A stretch of DNA of 64,000 nucleotides, taken from positions 4,175,642-4,239,641 of the forward strand of contig JAMXIF010001177.1 in NCBI GenBank assembly GCA_028583685.1, read 5' to 3'. This document shows positions 31,503 through 43,122 of the stretch, piece after piece. The DNA comes from Petaurus breviceps papuanus. Its lineage: Eukaryota; Chordata; Mammalia; Diprotodontia; Petauridae. Positions within the stretch are counted from its first letter, which is position 1, and each line of letters starts with the position of its first letter. The notes under the pieces are model-generated. The model worked only from the letters and a program-made list of their open reading frames with translations. It ran no database searches and was not told the origin of the DNA. The position numbers were made by a program, and so were the translations under genes.

Positions 31503-31559
31503 AAGTCACCAGCAACAGTAGAGAGAACAAGATTGACAGTGACAGAGTGCAGATAAGAG

Positions 31560-31765
31560 GCAGAAAGTTGGCCTCAGGAAGACCTGAGGTCAGGTCTTGC
31601 CAGGGCCACATACTGGCTGGCTGACTTGGGGTAAATCACTTAGCCTCTTCATGCTCACAGCAACCAGGAGAGTACAGGTTAAAGAGGAGGCACCAATCTG
31701 CACTGGTAGAAAACTTCTTACCAAGAGCTTCCTATACAGATAAAATCACAGGATCCATCAAAAAT
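31560..31765 (+). mobile_element. tRNA-like SINE with 'gcattggtagagg'-type 3' half, sense
   Basis: Worn core (gaggtcaggtcttgccagg; gtaaatcacttagcctcttc), then the 3' half aggcaccaatctgcactggt and gagcttcctatacagataaa. Confidence 0.72.
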
Positions 31766-31937
31766 AAGGGGAGAGAGGGAGAGGGAGAAGGAGAGGGAGA
31801 AAGACAGAGACAGAGAGAGACAGAGAGACGGAGAGAGACAGACACAGAGACAGAGACAGACAGACAGACAGAAAGAGAGAGGGATGAGGGAGGGAGGAGG
31901 GAGGGAAGAAGAAAGAAAAGGAAGGAGGGGAGGAAAC
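31766..31937 (+). repeat. GAGA/CAGA purine-rich tract
   Basis: GAGGGA and GACAGA units with regularly spaced C; about 170 bp. Confidence 0.95.
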
Positions 31938-33234
31938 TATCATGATGATGATATTTCTAACTAAGTCCTCAAGAGAATGTAATCATGTACACTCTGAGTG
32001 GGGTTAACCCTAGGCGAAAGGAAAGACACTTTTCCCTTTAATAAAGAAGTTGAGAAAGGGATTGGATAAAAATACAGAAAATTTATGAAGCAAGTTGTAC
32101 ACACAGTTTTCTTTAAGAAGACACCAAATCAATTTTTCTATCAGGTGCCCGATTTGCCTGAACGTCTACACCCCATTCTGAACATAAATATCAGTGTCTC
32201 CCCTTTCACAAGGCAATTCACAGACGTTTTTGCTATTAACCACTAAGCCTGTTTCTTCTCTTTTGCTTCCCTAGAGAACTTGATCAGAGAACAGAGTTCT
32301 CTTTGAAATCGATGGGAGTTCCATGCTTAATATCTTTTTTGTGGGGGGAGGGGTAGAGGAAAGAGGTACCCTGTGAACATGGCTCTATGCTGGCATAAAG
32401 GGATGAGGCTGAAATTCTGCTCTTATTCTTGGAAGCATGTTTGCTATTCATGTTTTCCATCCCCCTTCCTTCTGCCCCCATTGCCCAAAATATGTAACTG
32501 GTTTATGCCTAGGGAGCAGAGTTATTTTTCACTTTTCTTTTCTGCAATGTGATCTGCTAGACAGTGCTATCCTCTGGGAGCCTCATTTGAAACAGGAAGA
32601 TGGAAGAGTTGGAAGACTCCAACAAAGTCATTCATTAGCTTAGAAAAACATCAAGTTTGTCCTGCACTTCTGGGATGGCTTTGTTCTTTCACACCTCCTC
32701 TATTTACCGCATGATCTCAAGCAGGCCAGCATAATGCCATTTCTAAGCACAAACACCAAAAAAATTATGGCAAGCCCTTCTTGCTTAATCACTGACATGC
32801 ATTCAGATGCACTGGCTAGGTCCAAGAGATCTAAAGTGGCCAGAGTATATTCACATGGTTCCCACCAGTGCTGTCTCTGAAAATGGCATGGTGTTTCTTT
32901 CCCAACCCTGATCTGCCTGAAGCACTGTTCACACTTCCTTCACAGCTTTTTCAAATAAAATGAGAAGCCACTGCGTTCTCAGATTTCCTTGGAAGGTGTT
33001 AACAATACTTGCCCAAGTGAAAACTACCTAACTCAAATCCAAATCCATTTAGTAAAGATTATGCAGCCAAAACCAAGTTGATTAGTGAGATTGAAAGGGT
33101 CACAGTGGCAATTGAAGATTGGCTGCCAATGCTAAAAATGACCCCAGGTGCAACAATAATCTTACCTCCCCCATGCCTAACTCCCTGCTCCCTGCCTACA
33201 CACACAGGCAGGCAGCCATGTTGAATTCAGGAAT
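31938..33234. other. Unique sequence, no gene recognised
   Basis: The largest repeat-free interval in the first half. The part 32890-33180 has balanced composition without repeat signatures and could hold conserved non-coding sequence. Open frames of up to 68 codons carry no known domain. Confidence 0.5.
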
Positions 33235-33350
33235 CCAGGTTATCATTCAATAAGCATTTAGTACATGACTATATGCCAGGCACTCTGCTAAGACCCTGGG
33301 GAATACAAAGACAAAAACAAACAATCCTTGCCTCTGAGAACTGCACATGC
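33235..33350 (-). mobile_element. L2 3' terminus, antisense
   Basis: attcaataagcatttagtac, caggcactctgctaagaccc and caaagacaaaaacaaacaat. Confidence 0.78.
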
Positions 33351-33424
33351 TAGATGCTCAGGAAGACTTGCTAAACTGTTATCCCAACACTGCAAGTATG
33401 AATTCAAGAATATAATGAAACACA

Positions 33425-33565
33425 AATGTTTTTTTGTCTGTTTGTTTGTTTGTTGCCTTTTGGAGGTCAATTGAGGTTAAGTAATTTGCCCAAGGTTACA
33501 CGGCTAGTTTTTTTGTGTGGGTGTTGTGTCTGAGGCCGGAACCGAACTCACGTCCTCCTGTGGAA
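33425..33565 (-). mobile_element. A-tailed SINE, antisense, 5'-truncated
   Basis: TTTG-rich tail, gaggtcaattgaggttaagt, aaggttacacggctagtttt and ggaaccgaactcacgtcctc. The tRNA-like head is missing. Confidence 0.82.
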
Positions 33566-34029
33566 TACTAATGTTTTAATATTAGTTGGCAAAAAGGCAC
33601 AATAACAGATAGACAAATTCCAACCAAAAGATAAACCTAATAACATAGGAGAGTCTGTAGATGGAACTGCCCAATTTAATTTAAATATTCTAAAGGCACA
33701 TGAAGGAAAAATAAGTGTTTTTTTTTTCTTTTTGGCTCTGACTGAGGAACTTAAGTGAATGTAAAGGCAGTAGGGCATCAAAGCTAAGGTCAGTGATCTT
33801 GACAAATGGGTTGGTTCTGCTTATGCCAATTAAAAATCTAAATGAACTGAGAGTCTCATAGGTCAGCATCAGGCGTAGATGTCCATCTTCTAACCAAGAA
33901 AATTTTCTCTCTGTGTTGGGTTAAGCACTTAGCATTCTGAAGGCAGAAGGCACAGCAGAGGGCCAGCTCATCTCTCCTGAGGCAAGCTCTCCCAGTTATA
34001 CAATTCTCCAACATAATCTACTGTTAGAA
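33566..34029. other. No recognised feature
   Basis: AT-rich interval with a short T run. No gene recognised. Confidence 0.45.
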
Positions 34030-34220
34030 TTATCTAGGATCATAGAATTATAACCTGAGGGATTACTGAGCCCAACTCCCTCATTTTACAAATAAGGAAA
34101 CTGAGGTCCAGTGAAATCAGCTGACCTGCCCAGGGCCACACAGTCTGAGGCAGAATTTGAACTCAGTTCTTCTTTACTCCAGTTCCAGTCTTGATCCATT
34201 ATACAACACTGTCTCTTTCA
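34030..34220 (-). mobile_element. MIR/CORE-SINE, antisense
   Basis: cattttacaaataaggaaac, gcccagggccacacagtctg, gaactcagttcttctttact and a worn head near 34205. Confidence 0.85.
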
Positions 34221-34254
34221 ACTCAACTCAATAAACGAGGGCTAAGTTCAATAT

Positions 34255-34412
34255 AGGCGGTGCAGTGGATAGAGTGCCAGACCTGAGTCAAGAAGACTTT
34301 TCTTGAATAGCCACACTAGCTGTGTGACCCTGGGCAAGTCACTTAACTGTGTTTACCTCAGTTTCCTCATCTGTAAAATGAGCTGGAGAAATAAGCAGCA
34401 GAATGACTTTAA
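34255..34412 (+). mobile_element. MAR1-type SINE, sense, 3'-shortened
   Basis: ggcggtgcagtggatagagt, tgtgtgaccctgggcaagtc, tcagtttcctcatctgtaaa and atgagctggagaa. The RTE-like tail is absent. Confidence 0.82.
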
Positions 34413-34439
34413 AAAAAAAGTATGATTCCTGACCTCAAG

Positions 34440-34775
34440 GAATTTAGTGGAATAGAACAATGGATAGAAAGAAAACTTAAAACACAGAACAGACTATGGT
34501 TAGTAAATGAGAAAGACAAATTGCTACTAGGTACAATGAATGACCAGCACAATTCCAAAGAATCAATTATGAAGGATGCCACCCACCTCCTGATATAGAA
34601 GAGACAGATAAAGGATAAAAAAACAAGATATACATTTTTGGACATAGCTAATGTAGTCATTTGTTTTGCTTGACCACTCATATTTGTTACAAGGGGGCTT
34701 CCTTTCCCCCTCCCCAAAACAGACTAGGGAGGAAGAGAAAAAATAAATGCTTATTAAAATTTTAAAATAATTAAT
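34440..34775 (+). mobile_element. L1 3' UTR piece, sense
   Basis: aatgaatgaccagcacaatt, tatgaaggatgccacccacc, atttgttttgcttgaccact and a purine-rich end ggaggaagagaaaaaataaa. Confidence 0.78.
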
Positions 34776-34864
34776 TTCTTAAAAAGTTTAATGAGTTAAT
34801 GAATGAAATGTGTTAAACTTAAATTATGTCAATGTCAAGTACCTGTGGTTTTTATCTACAACTT

Positions 34865-35010
34865 AGCAACTAGACTTAAGGCCCAGAGAGGTTAAGTGAC
34901 TTGTTCCTAGTCCCATATTTTACAAGTATCCAAAGAGACTTGAGCCGAGGTCTTCATTACTCTCAGTCCAGCACTAGCTATTATACTACACTGTTTCTCA
35001 AGAACAGACT
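34865..35010 (-). mobile_element. MIR/CORE-SINE, antisense
   Basis: aggcccagagaggttaagtg, acttgttcctagtcccatat and a worn head ending tactacactgtttc. Confidence 0.75.
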
Positions 35011-36339
35011 AATCTGAACACTTGTTTTAAACATTTTAAAACAGAAGCAATACCTTACATCAACATAGCTTTTCTTTGGAACTGCCTGAAGAAAGCAATT
35101 CGACTTCAGCAAATAAATTCCCAGCAGTCATGAGCAGAAGGCACTGCTTTGACAAGGAAGTCAGAGGCACTAAAAAGTGAAGCTACAAAAGGAGTCAGTG
35201 GACCCCCTGGAATACAATCCCTGATCTCTAGCTTCCAGGACCATGCTACATTCAGCCAGGGCTCCAACACTCAACCCCAAGGAAGTTCAAAGCCAATAGG
35301 CTAGGCAGCCCCTTTATTGCCAGGCTTCCCGGCTGTTCATTTCTAGAAATGCACATCTGAAGAGAATCAAGGAATGACTCCAAAGGAGAAAGCCCCGTTT
35401 GTCTAACAAAGCTGCACTGTCCCCACAGGAACATACAATAGGAAATGAAAGTTGGACAGAAAATCAATTCCAACAGGAAACGGGATGATTCCTGCTTGAG
35501 CTCAGCTCCAAGATATATCACTGTAATAACCCAGAGCAATGTCAGCCAGGGACCAGCAGCCTCAACTCTGACATCCCAGAGGGAAGAGAGGGAACAGCTC
35601 ACGGAAATCACAGCAGTGCACTGGAGGCCACATGCAGTAGGGCATCTCCAGGTTCTACAAGAGGTAAAAAGTGGCTTTAATCCTTGTTTGTAAAAGACTA
35701 TGAAAACTTAATTTACTTAAGCATCCATCAAATTAAATTTTTTTTTTCATTATTAAAACAATAGCAACAACCTGGGACTGTGCTAATTTTCTTACTTATT
35801 TTGTTGTTTTGTTATAGACATGTGATTTTATTATTTCAGGCATTTTATGAAGGATCTTATGGAGTTCTTCATAAAATGTCTCACTACTTCACCCTCCTCA
35901 ATAGATCCTGGTACATATATCATAATTATTTTCACTGTGTTCCTTTTACAAATGTTTCTCATGAACACTGAGATACAAGATGACCAAAAGCCTCATCAGA
36001 TGATACTTCTTGTTGTCTTGGGGTATGGATAAAATCAGTTCCTTCATTTGCCTCTCCAAAGTGGACCTAAAAGGCATTCTTCTATTTAAAAAAAAACTTC
36101 CCTTCTATTTTCTTCTATTCTCTTCTTTATCATATTTTCTTCTATTCCCTTCTTTCTTCTATTTTCATTTGCAGTAAATGAGAATGGCAAGACTGATATG
36201 ACTTAGTTCCTCTAACAGCACGTCCATTAGACAAGGATCTCCTACTTAGGGTATCAACAGTCAAGCTAATCTCACAAAGCCTCTGAAAAGTATGACTTTA
36301 AAGTCCCCTTAAAGTAATTTAGAGAGACACAGAGTGTTA
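35011..36339. other. Unique sequence, no gene established
   Basis: A 119-codon minus-strand frame (35252-35611) and an overlapping 82-codon plus-strand frame (35445-35693) lie in non-repeat sequence with moderate GC. Neither shows a recognisable domain. A splice-donor-like caagaggtaaaa occurs at about 35657. A C/T-rich TTCTA patch lies at 36085-36175. Confidence 0.45.
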
Positions 36340-36660
36340 GTGCTGGGGGACAAGAAAAAGCTATCAGATAGGATGTGGATATGATCTGAGGCCTGAAGGG
36401 AACCAGGAATCCAAGAGGTAACATTGAGGTGGAAGAGTGTTCCCGGCATGGGGCTCAGAGGGAGGAAGATGGTCTGCTGTGTATAGGGAATGGCAAATGG
36501 GTTAGTTTGACTGGAATGTAGGGGGTAGAAAAGGGAGACTGGAAAGACAGTTTAGAGTCAAATTGTGAGAAGTTTTAAATGTGAAACAGAAGATTCATAT
36601 TTTATCCTCGAAGAAATGGGGGCTACTGAAGCTTCTTGAGCTGCTATCCTGAGCAGTGTG
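36340..36660 (-). mobile_element. L2-clade LINE region, antisense
   Basis: gatctgaggcctgaagggaa, tggaagagtgttcccggcat, gaagttttaaatgtgaaac and aaatgggggctactgaagct follow the antisense L2 order. Confidence 0.75.
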
Positions 36661-38499
36661 ATTCTCACAATTTGCCTTTTCCGACTGCTTAAAACCTCTC
36701 ACTCAGTGTGATCAGTCTATAAAATAACATAATAAAATGGCTTAAAAGCTCTGTTAAAGATTCAATAGCCAAGGTCAATTATCTAATAGACAACAGAAAT
36801 GAGACATGGTTCAAAATGGTGTCTAATCCCTAAATCTCTCACATTAGACTTGGGTTATATAATTACTTGCAGTGGACATACCTTCCTAATTATTTTTGTC
36901 CTAGGCTAATAATAAAGTTAGTTTGTCTTTGCTGAGCACACACCAGCCAAGCAGGAAGGAAGATAAATTTAAATGCTTATCTGGGTAACAGGAAAAAGTC
37001 AGCCTAGGATGAACATTCTTCTGCAAATTATCCATTAAGCAGAAAAATCACACATGAAAAACTGAGACCTGACCATAAATGTAAGATGGAAAAATGTTCT
37101 ACTGAGATAACCCAGAAAAAAAAGCATTTAATTTCCTTAAGTGGAATATGAAAAGATAGGTATATGCTAAAACAACCAGTAGATAGCTAAACATGTCCAC
37201 TATCAGACATTGGTTTCAAAAGGAGGCACTAGCAGTTAAAATGCAAAGTATGTTACTGTAGGCTCAGCCTGCGAGAAAGGCAGGCAGCTAGGTCAGAAGT
37301 ACAAACAGGTTTAGTGATCAATCCAAAAATCACAGTTGCGAAAACCACATAAAATGCCATCTGGCCTCCTGGATCATGTGCAACATTAAGCCAAGGCAGC
37401 CTTCCAATACACATGTTCTCATTTCTCTGAGAACAGCTCTTCTCATTAGCCAATCAACTGTGAAAGGAAGTACCCAAGTCCTCATTCTGTTTTCCCCCTC
37501 ATACAGTTGTTCCGAACACCAGTGAAATGGAACACACGTGTCCTGGAAAGAGTGGTCCACTCCAGACAGGTGACAGACAAGATTCGAGAATTGCTTATTG
37601 AAACCCTGTCTGGTTTTTCCCTCCTGCCCTGGAAAACCAGGCTATAATTTAAGGTCATTTTAGTGGAGGCTTTTTGAGGACTGTCATTTCTTCCTTTCTG
37701 TCTGCACAATTTTTAAAGTAACCTTCTCTGAGCACAGACAGTATGCCAAGAGTTCTACACAGCACAGAGGGAGGCTTGCCAGCAGAGGATGCAGGGAAAC
37801 AGCAGGTATCTATTACCCAATCAGCAATACGATAAATTCTCTCTTTTCACTTCTCCCTGGGCACATATGAAATCTACCTCTATGGGACCCCATTTCTCAA
37901 AAGCTAGAGAATTCCTTTTTCAGACAGCTCCTAATCCTTGCTCCAAAACACAGTTATTGTCTAGGAAAATCACAGACCTTCAGAAGAAAATACTGCTAGA
38001 GAAGGCTTGTATTATTTTTACGGCCACACTGAGTTGTTAGACATAGTCGGTGAGCTATAGTTCTGATGTTTTCTTCCTGCAGGATTTACTCTTTAAACCC
38101 ACAAAGTATTTTTTTTAGCATTGCTTGAGAATAGCAAAATCCTGGATGCTTTGGAGTACAAAGGAAATAGGGATTCGCTATCTAGGTTAAAAACACACAA
38201 CATGCATATATGACCAGTGTAAGATAAAATAGTATAAACTGAGACGACATAAAGTAAAAGGAGAGAATGCAGTGAAGTGAATCAGGAAAAAAATACTCAA
38301 AGAAATTCTGTTTGTTTGGTTTTTTACCTGAATCTTGAAAGAAATTATGGACATGGGTTGGCAGAAAATAGAATTCTAGAAATGAGACTTGAATGATACA
38401 GGACAAAGTGCAGCTTTCCTCACTTAAATCTCATTCACAAGCAAGTCAAGACATCACCCTTATGATGTCCTTGGTCCTCTTTGAGAAAGAACAGCAACA
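36661..38499. other. Unique sequence, no gene recognised
   Basis: Nearly 1.8 kb with little repeat content. Overlapping minus-strand frames at 37253-37709 (60-76 codons) have no known domain. Near 38470-38500 a phrase ggtcctctttgagaaagaac, followed by AACAACA, resembles a marsupial SINE 3' tail. Confidence 0.5.
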
Positions 38500-38660
38500 A
38501 CAGAAGTCTCAGGTTCAAATCATGCTTCCAACACTACTTGTATGATCCTGGGTAAGTCATTTCACCTGGAGCTCAGTTTCCTCAAAGGTAAAAATGAGAA
38601 GGTTGTACTATATGTCCTCCGAGGTCCTTTCTTGCTCTAGGCACAATCCTGTGGTAACCA
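38500..38660 (+). mobile_element. MIR/CORE-SINE, sense
   Basis: gtctcaggttcaaatcatgc, gtatgatcctgggtaagtca and the tail aggttgtactatatgtcctc. Confidence 0.75.
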
Positions 38661-38679
38661 ATGAAGGGAATAAAGGGAG

Positions 38680-38935
38680 TGAGAGGCAGCATAGAGCAAT
38701 GTGAAGATGCCTGGAGTCAGAGACAGGAGATCTGTGTTTGAATACCAGCTCCAACACTTACTTTTAGGAGGATGACATACAAGTCACTTAAGCTGTCTGA
38801 GACTTAATTTATTCATCTGCAAAATAGGGATGAATAACACATGCATTACCTACCTTGCAGGACTGTTGTGAGAAAAGTGCTTTGTATTTGTAATCTTCTA
38901 AAAGTCCCAGAAACGTGTGAGTGGTTGTTATCATG
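38680..38935 (+). mobile_element. MIR/CORE-SINE, sense
   Basis: gaggcagcatagagcaatgt, ataccagctccaacacttac, tgcaggactgttgtgagaaa and agtggttgttatcatg. Confidence 0.78.
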
Positions 38936-39349
38936 TAAGTAGGGATGAGTAAGATACAGACAGGAAAGGTAAGGAGCTTGGTTTAGAGAGGGGAGGGCAC
39001 AGAACAAAGCTCAGGGATAAGGGAAGAGAAGCTGTCTGCAGTCATTGCCAAGGTGACAATGGAGGTAACAGCCAAGGATTTCAAAAGCTACATATCAGTG
39101 GCCTAACAACCTCTAAATTTGGGAGTGAGAGGGAAGAGTAGAAGTCAAGGATGTGGTCTTCCTTGTAGTATTCATTTTAAGAGTAATGAGCATTTTATTA
39201 TTAATTTTAATGGTTTTATTAATTTATCATATTAATAAATAATTGATTAGTCATGTTATATATTCTAAAAATACATAAAAGTTAATAAAATTAATAATTT
39301 TATCATTAATTATTATTGATAGGGGAGAAACAATGACAGAGACTGGATG
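38936..39349. other. Unique with AT-rich block
   Basis: The block 39175-39325 is TTAATAAA-rich low complexity. No gene recognised. Confidence 0.5.
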
Positions 39350-39415
39350 TGTGATTTCATTGCTACAAGAAACTCTCAGGTGAGGAAACTCTCTATCAAT
39401 GCAGATCAGTAGGGT
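39350..39415 (-). mobile_element. tRNA-like SINE 3'-half fragment, antisense
   Basis: tgtgatttcattgctacaag and ggtgaggaaactctctatca; only this part of the family is present. Confidence 0.65.
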
Positions 39416-39464
39416 TTTGGGTTTTTGTTTTTTTTTTGCAACTTCCAGGCCTAGAATGTCTGGC

Positions 39465-39635
39465 ACAGCCCCATTGAATCACTTAACCTATTTCAGCCTC
39501 AATTTCCTCATCTGTAAAATGGGGATGATAGCACCTATCTCACAGGTCTGTTATGAAAACCAAATGAGATAATATAGGTAAAGTGCATTACAAATCATAA
39601 AAGCATTATATAAATGCTAGCAGTTGTTATTATGT
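39465..39635 (+). mobile_element. MIR/CORE-SINE 3' part, sense
   Basis: gcctcaatttcctcatctgt, gatagcacctatctcacagg and taaatgctagcagttgttat. Confidence 0.82.
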
Positions 39636-39639
39636 GCAA

Positions 39640-39895
39640 CATGCTTTTGTTGCTGTTGTTCCAGTCATTTCAGTCATGTCCAACTCTCCATGACCCCATT
39701 TGGGGTTTTCTCAGCAAAGATACCAAAGTGGCTTGCCATTTCCTTCTCCAGATCATTTTACAGATGAGAAAACTGAGGCAAATAGGGTTAAGTGACTTAC
39801 CCAGGGTCACACAGCTGGTCTGAGGCCACATTTGAACTCAGGTCTCTCTTACTCCAGGCCAGACACTCTATCCACTGTGCCACCTAGCTGCTGAT
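39640..39895 (-). mobile_element. MAR1-type SINE, antisense
   Basis: tttgttgctgttgttccagt, gaccccatttggggttttct, gccatttccttctccagatc, gggtcacacagctggtctga and the head ccactgtgccacctagctgc. It is well preserved. Confidence 0.93.
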
Positions 39896-40327
39896 AAATG
39901 TGTTTACTGCACACTTACAATGAGAAGAGCCCTGAATAAGGTACTGGGGGCAGAGTCATGAAGATGACACAGTCTCCACCCTCACAGAACTTGAAATCTG
40001 TTGGACAGCCAATGGATTGAGGAACCAAAAGCAAGTCACTGGAAGGAGATTTTTTATGAAATATTTCCCCCCTTTAGAGATGTTTTTCCATAAACATCCA
40101 ATTGAGAAATGGTCTAACCCCTGTATATCTTCAGATCTATAATGACAAGGAATGAATTGACTTCTGTTAGTGAGTGGATGATATTCTCAACGATCTTCTT
40201 CACTCTCCCTCTGTTCAGATGTAGCAGAGGTACAGAGCTATTAAAAAATATTTAAAATATTAAGGGAGCAGGATAAACAATTCTAAACTACGTATATGGG
40301 AAATTCACGTTAACAATTAGCTAATCA

Positions 40328-40493
40328 GGGGCCGCTAGGTGGCACAGTGAGTAAAGCACCGGCCCCGGAGTCAGGAGGACCCGAGTTCGATTCCAGCCTC
40401 AGACACTTAACACCCACACAAAAAACTAGCGGTGTAACCTTGGGCAAGTTACTTAACCCCAATTGCCCTCCAAAAAGGCAAAAAAAAAAAAAG
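40328..40493 (+). mobile_element. A-tailed tRNA-derived SINE, well preserved
   Basis: Head ggggccgctaggtggcacag, B-box-like gagttcgattcc, the acacccacacaaaaaactag linker, and 3' end ccctccaaaaaggc with an A-run. The exact duplication caattagctaatca is at 40314-40327 and 40494-40507. It keeps more CpG than most copies here, suggesting a recent insertion. Confidence 0.95.
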
Positions 40494-40507
40494 CAATTAG
40501 CTAATCA

Positions 40508-42484
40508 ACAATAAGAGCATACGGTAGGTCGATCTTGGACCTCATTTAAGAAGACTCAGTTTTTGGAGTATATCAAAAACCTCATTTTCCACTATAAGAT
40601 GGCCTCAGAACATGAACTCAGGAGTGTGTGCCTCGAATAAGGCCTCATTCCCTTTCGGAGCCTATCAGAATTCTCAGTCAACAGGGAAAAGGCATATGCT
40701 GGCAAAAAGCCACTGTTTGCTGACCCCAAATATTCTCCACTTCTACAGCCTCCATTCTCATCCTTCATCTTAGGTCCAACAAAGAAAAGAATCCACTCAA
40801 GTGAATGCTTGGAGAGCAGCACCCATCCAAAGAGGATCCAATGCAATACTAGAGAAGTAAATTACTCAAAGAGCAATGGGAGGACCCACTAGGGGTGTAA
40901 GTTTTGAATCAGACCTACCATAGAAATGACTCAAACCCACAAAATAGCCTTTAACTCATCCTGGAGTCCCATCAGTTTTAGAGACTCCAGATCTAGAGAT
41001 CCATAGATCTCCAGACTCCACACAGAAGAGGCACCACCTTTAACCCCAAGACCACTCCAAGGGCATGGTCAAATCAGTATTAACACAAGCATTCCCCTGG
41101 GTGCATTCTTCTATTGGTTAACTGTGATAAGCCCCAGGCAAATCCAATATCTTTAGGGTCAGATACAAAAGGTTTATTGTTTTTTCCCAAAAAAAAAAAA
41201 TCCCTTTAACAGGATCCTTGCTTGAGTTTCTTCTAAATTCTGCCATGTACAATTTTTGAAAAAGACGAACCACACTGAAAAAAAAAAACCTTAAAGAGAT
41301 GCCTTCTCACTAACTCTGATAAGGCCCTCCTGATTCCAAACAAACTAATATAGGTGGCTTTTAAAAAGCTTCACACGATCAGGGAAATGGAAATCATGTA
41401 GGGACTTAATAGATATAGGATGTGATTATTTTATTATTTATTTCATAAGATCCTAATCTAGGACAATGAGCAGCTTCCCTGCACTTTCCTTAAGAGAGAG
41501 CATTGCTATTTAATCATTGATCTGATTTAACCTAATTTATATGACTATAGATGCATTAAATTTTACTTTTGATTCAATTGACCAAGTAATTCAAATAACT
41601 CATCAACCCAAAGAAAGTATCTGTCCAATTCCAACTGAGTTGACTAGTTATTGGACTGGACTGATTGATGAAACTGGTCAGAACAGTTAAAATCAGATCC
41701 AAGAGCCATCAGGCAGAGAATTTCTAATTTTCAACTACTTATTTCCCATTCCTAATGATTTTTTTAACTTATGCTCCTACTTGATATTTCATTCTTGAAC
41801 GAAGTGTTTTTAATGAGCTTGTGAATCCTACCCCCTTCTATCTTTTCCCACAAGTTAAAGATGGCACCCCTTAGTCACAGACACAGTCAAAAACATTCAT
41901 TGTGCTCAAATACACTTAATTTTTGAGGGCTTTTCCATTTTTTTCTCCATGAAACAGACCCCTTACATAGCAATGAAGTGAAAATTCAGACATAAGGATG
42001 AAAAAAAAAATGCCACCTCTGTCTTTTTGTATTTTATACTGCTTAAATGAAGACCTACTGACTTTTTGCTTTTTTTTTCTCTTAACAAAGCAAGTAAGGC
42101 TATCTGGTATGCATTTGTTTATTTAAGTAGTTCAAGAGTGGTAGAAATAATAATATTCTGGTTCTGTAGAAGTGCTGAGAAAATATTGTTCCACTGTTAC
42201 ACATCCAGGATGGAAAATGCTTAGATTGACTTATCTAGAAGGTCTCAAATATAGTGTCAGAGTCTGGTCTTTAAAAAATTTTTCTTTTGATAGAGGAGAG
42301 AGGAGTTAAGGAAAGGGGAAGGAAGGAGGACAAGATCTCACACCAAGTCTCTGGAAGAAGCTCAGGTTTCTGGGAAATCTCCAACATGATATTTTTTTTT
42401 CTTGGTCCAGAACTGTCATTTCACATACATAGGAAATTTTCTGTATGGGAACTCACCACCAACTTAAATAGCTTTATAGATAGC
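40508..42484. other. Long unique stretch, no gene recognised
   Basis: About 2 kb with no repeat call. An 84-codon minus-strand frame at 40592-40846 has no known domain. The part 40975-41020 holds two agatct sites between related actcc phrases. Confidence 0.5.
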
Positions 42485-42580
42485 TGACTAAGGCAATGAG
42501 AGGTTAAGTTACTTACCCAAGATGCCACAACCAGTGTGCATCAGAGACAGGACCTAGACATATTTCTATGGTGTCCTTCT
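42485..42580 (-). mobile_element. MIR/CORE-SINE fragment, antisense
   Basis: caatgagaggttaagttact and tacccaagatgccacaacc. Confidence 0.6.
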
Positions 42581-42913
42581 TTGCGTGGTACTTGATGAAT
42601 ATTCTCTCATCCTTCTTCCCCACACCCTCAACAAGCATAGGGATGGCAAACATTATTATTATCCACATCCTTCAAATGAGGGTGCTGAGGGTACAGTGAT
42701 ATTAGCAGACTAAATAAAACAAATCAGCAGCTATCTTGGGTCTGTAGCATTCGACCTCAAGATTTTGGAGGGTGCTCATACAATGTTTTTTCCCCAAAAG
42801 AGATACTTCAAAAGAGTTGAATTCCACTTCATTTGAATTCCTAAATGGAAGGGAATTTTTTTTGTTACTTTCATATTCCTGATTCCCAAAAACGGCTTCA
42901 CTGTTCTAAAATA

Positions 42914-43122
42914 GACATCTGTAATAGAAGCAAATTCTGTTAAAAAGACCCTGATGCTTCCAAAGCTTCTGGAAACCATTTGGAACCATCCACACAACTC
43001 GACGACATTTTTCATTTGTGTCAAGGTCAATGAGTTCAGGCAGGTCATCTATTCTCCACACTTCACCAAGCTCCATGATGTACAGGGCTCCATTCCGGCA
43101 GACTCTAACCTGCTGCCGTCAG
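42914..43122 (-). other. Coding-like open frame of unknown identity
   Basis: On the minus strand a frame stays open for about 68 codons, from just after a stop at about 43123 to a TAG at about 42914. It contains the phrases ALYIMELGEVWRIDDLPEL and EKCRRVVWMVPNGFQKLW. There is no recognised repeat here, and several CpGs survive at 42998-43150, unlike the CpG-poor surroundings. No protein family could be assigned and no start or splice sites are convincing. It could be an exon, a retrocopy or chance. Confidence 0.3.

Larger units (their letters stand above)
30590..31545 (-). mobile_element. L2-clade LINE ORF2 region, antisense, carrying two SINEs
   Basis: Collinear antisense L2 phrases: aagatgatttaaaagttcca, atgctgaacttaagactcct, gaagccaggggagtagatga, then after a SINE caatgtcaaatgttgcagag and, after a second SINE, caacagtagagagaacaa. 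About 660 bp of L2 remains, without a usable frame. Confidence 0.72.

Noticed and set aside
32286-32310. Steroid-receptor-like element agaacagagttct
   Set aside because: Half-sites are spaced two bases closer than the canonical element, and a single site proves little.
35252-35693. 119-codon minus-strand frame and overlapping plus-strand frame with a donor-like site
   Set aside because: No domain, no convincing acceptor, and frames on both strands overlap; not enough to call an exon.
37253-37709. Overlapping minus-strand frames, one with a hydrophobic stretch
   Set aside because: The hydrophobic stretch alone is weak and no homology was recognised.
38460-38500. Separate SINE family with ggtcctctttgagaaagaac tail
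   Set aside because: Only the last 40 bases are recognisable; too short for a feature.
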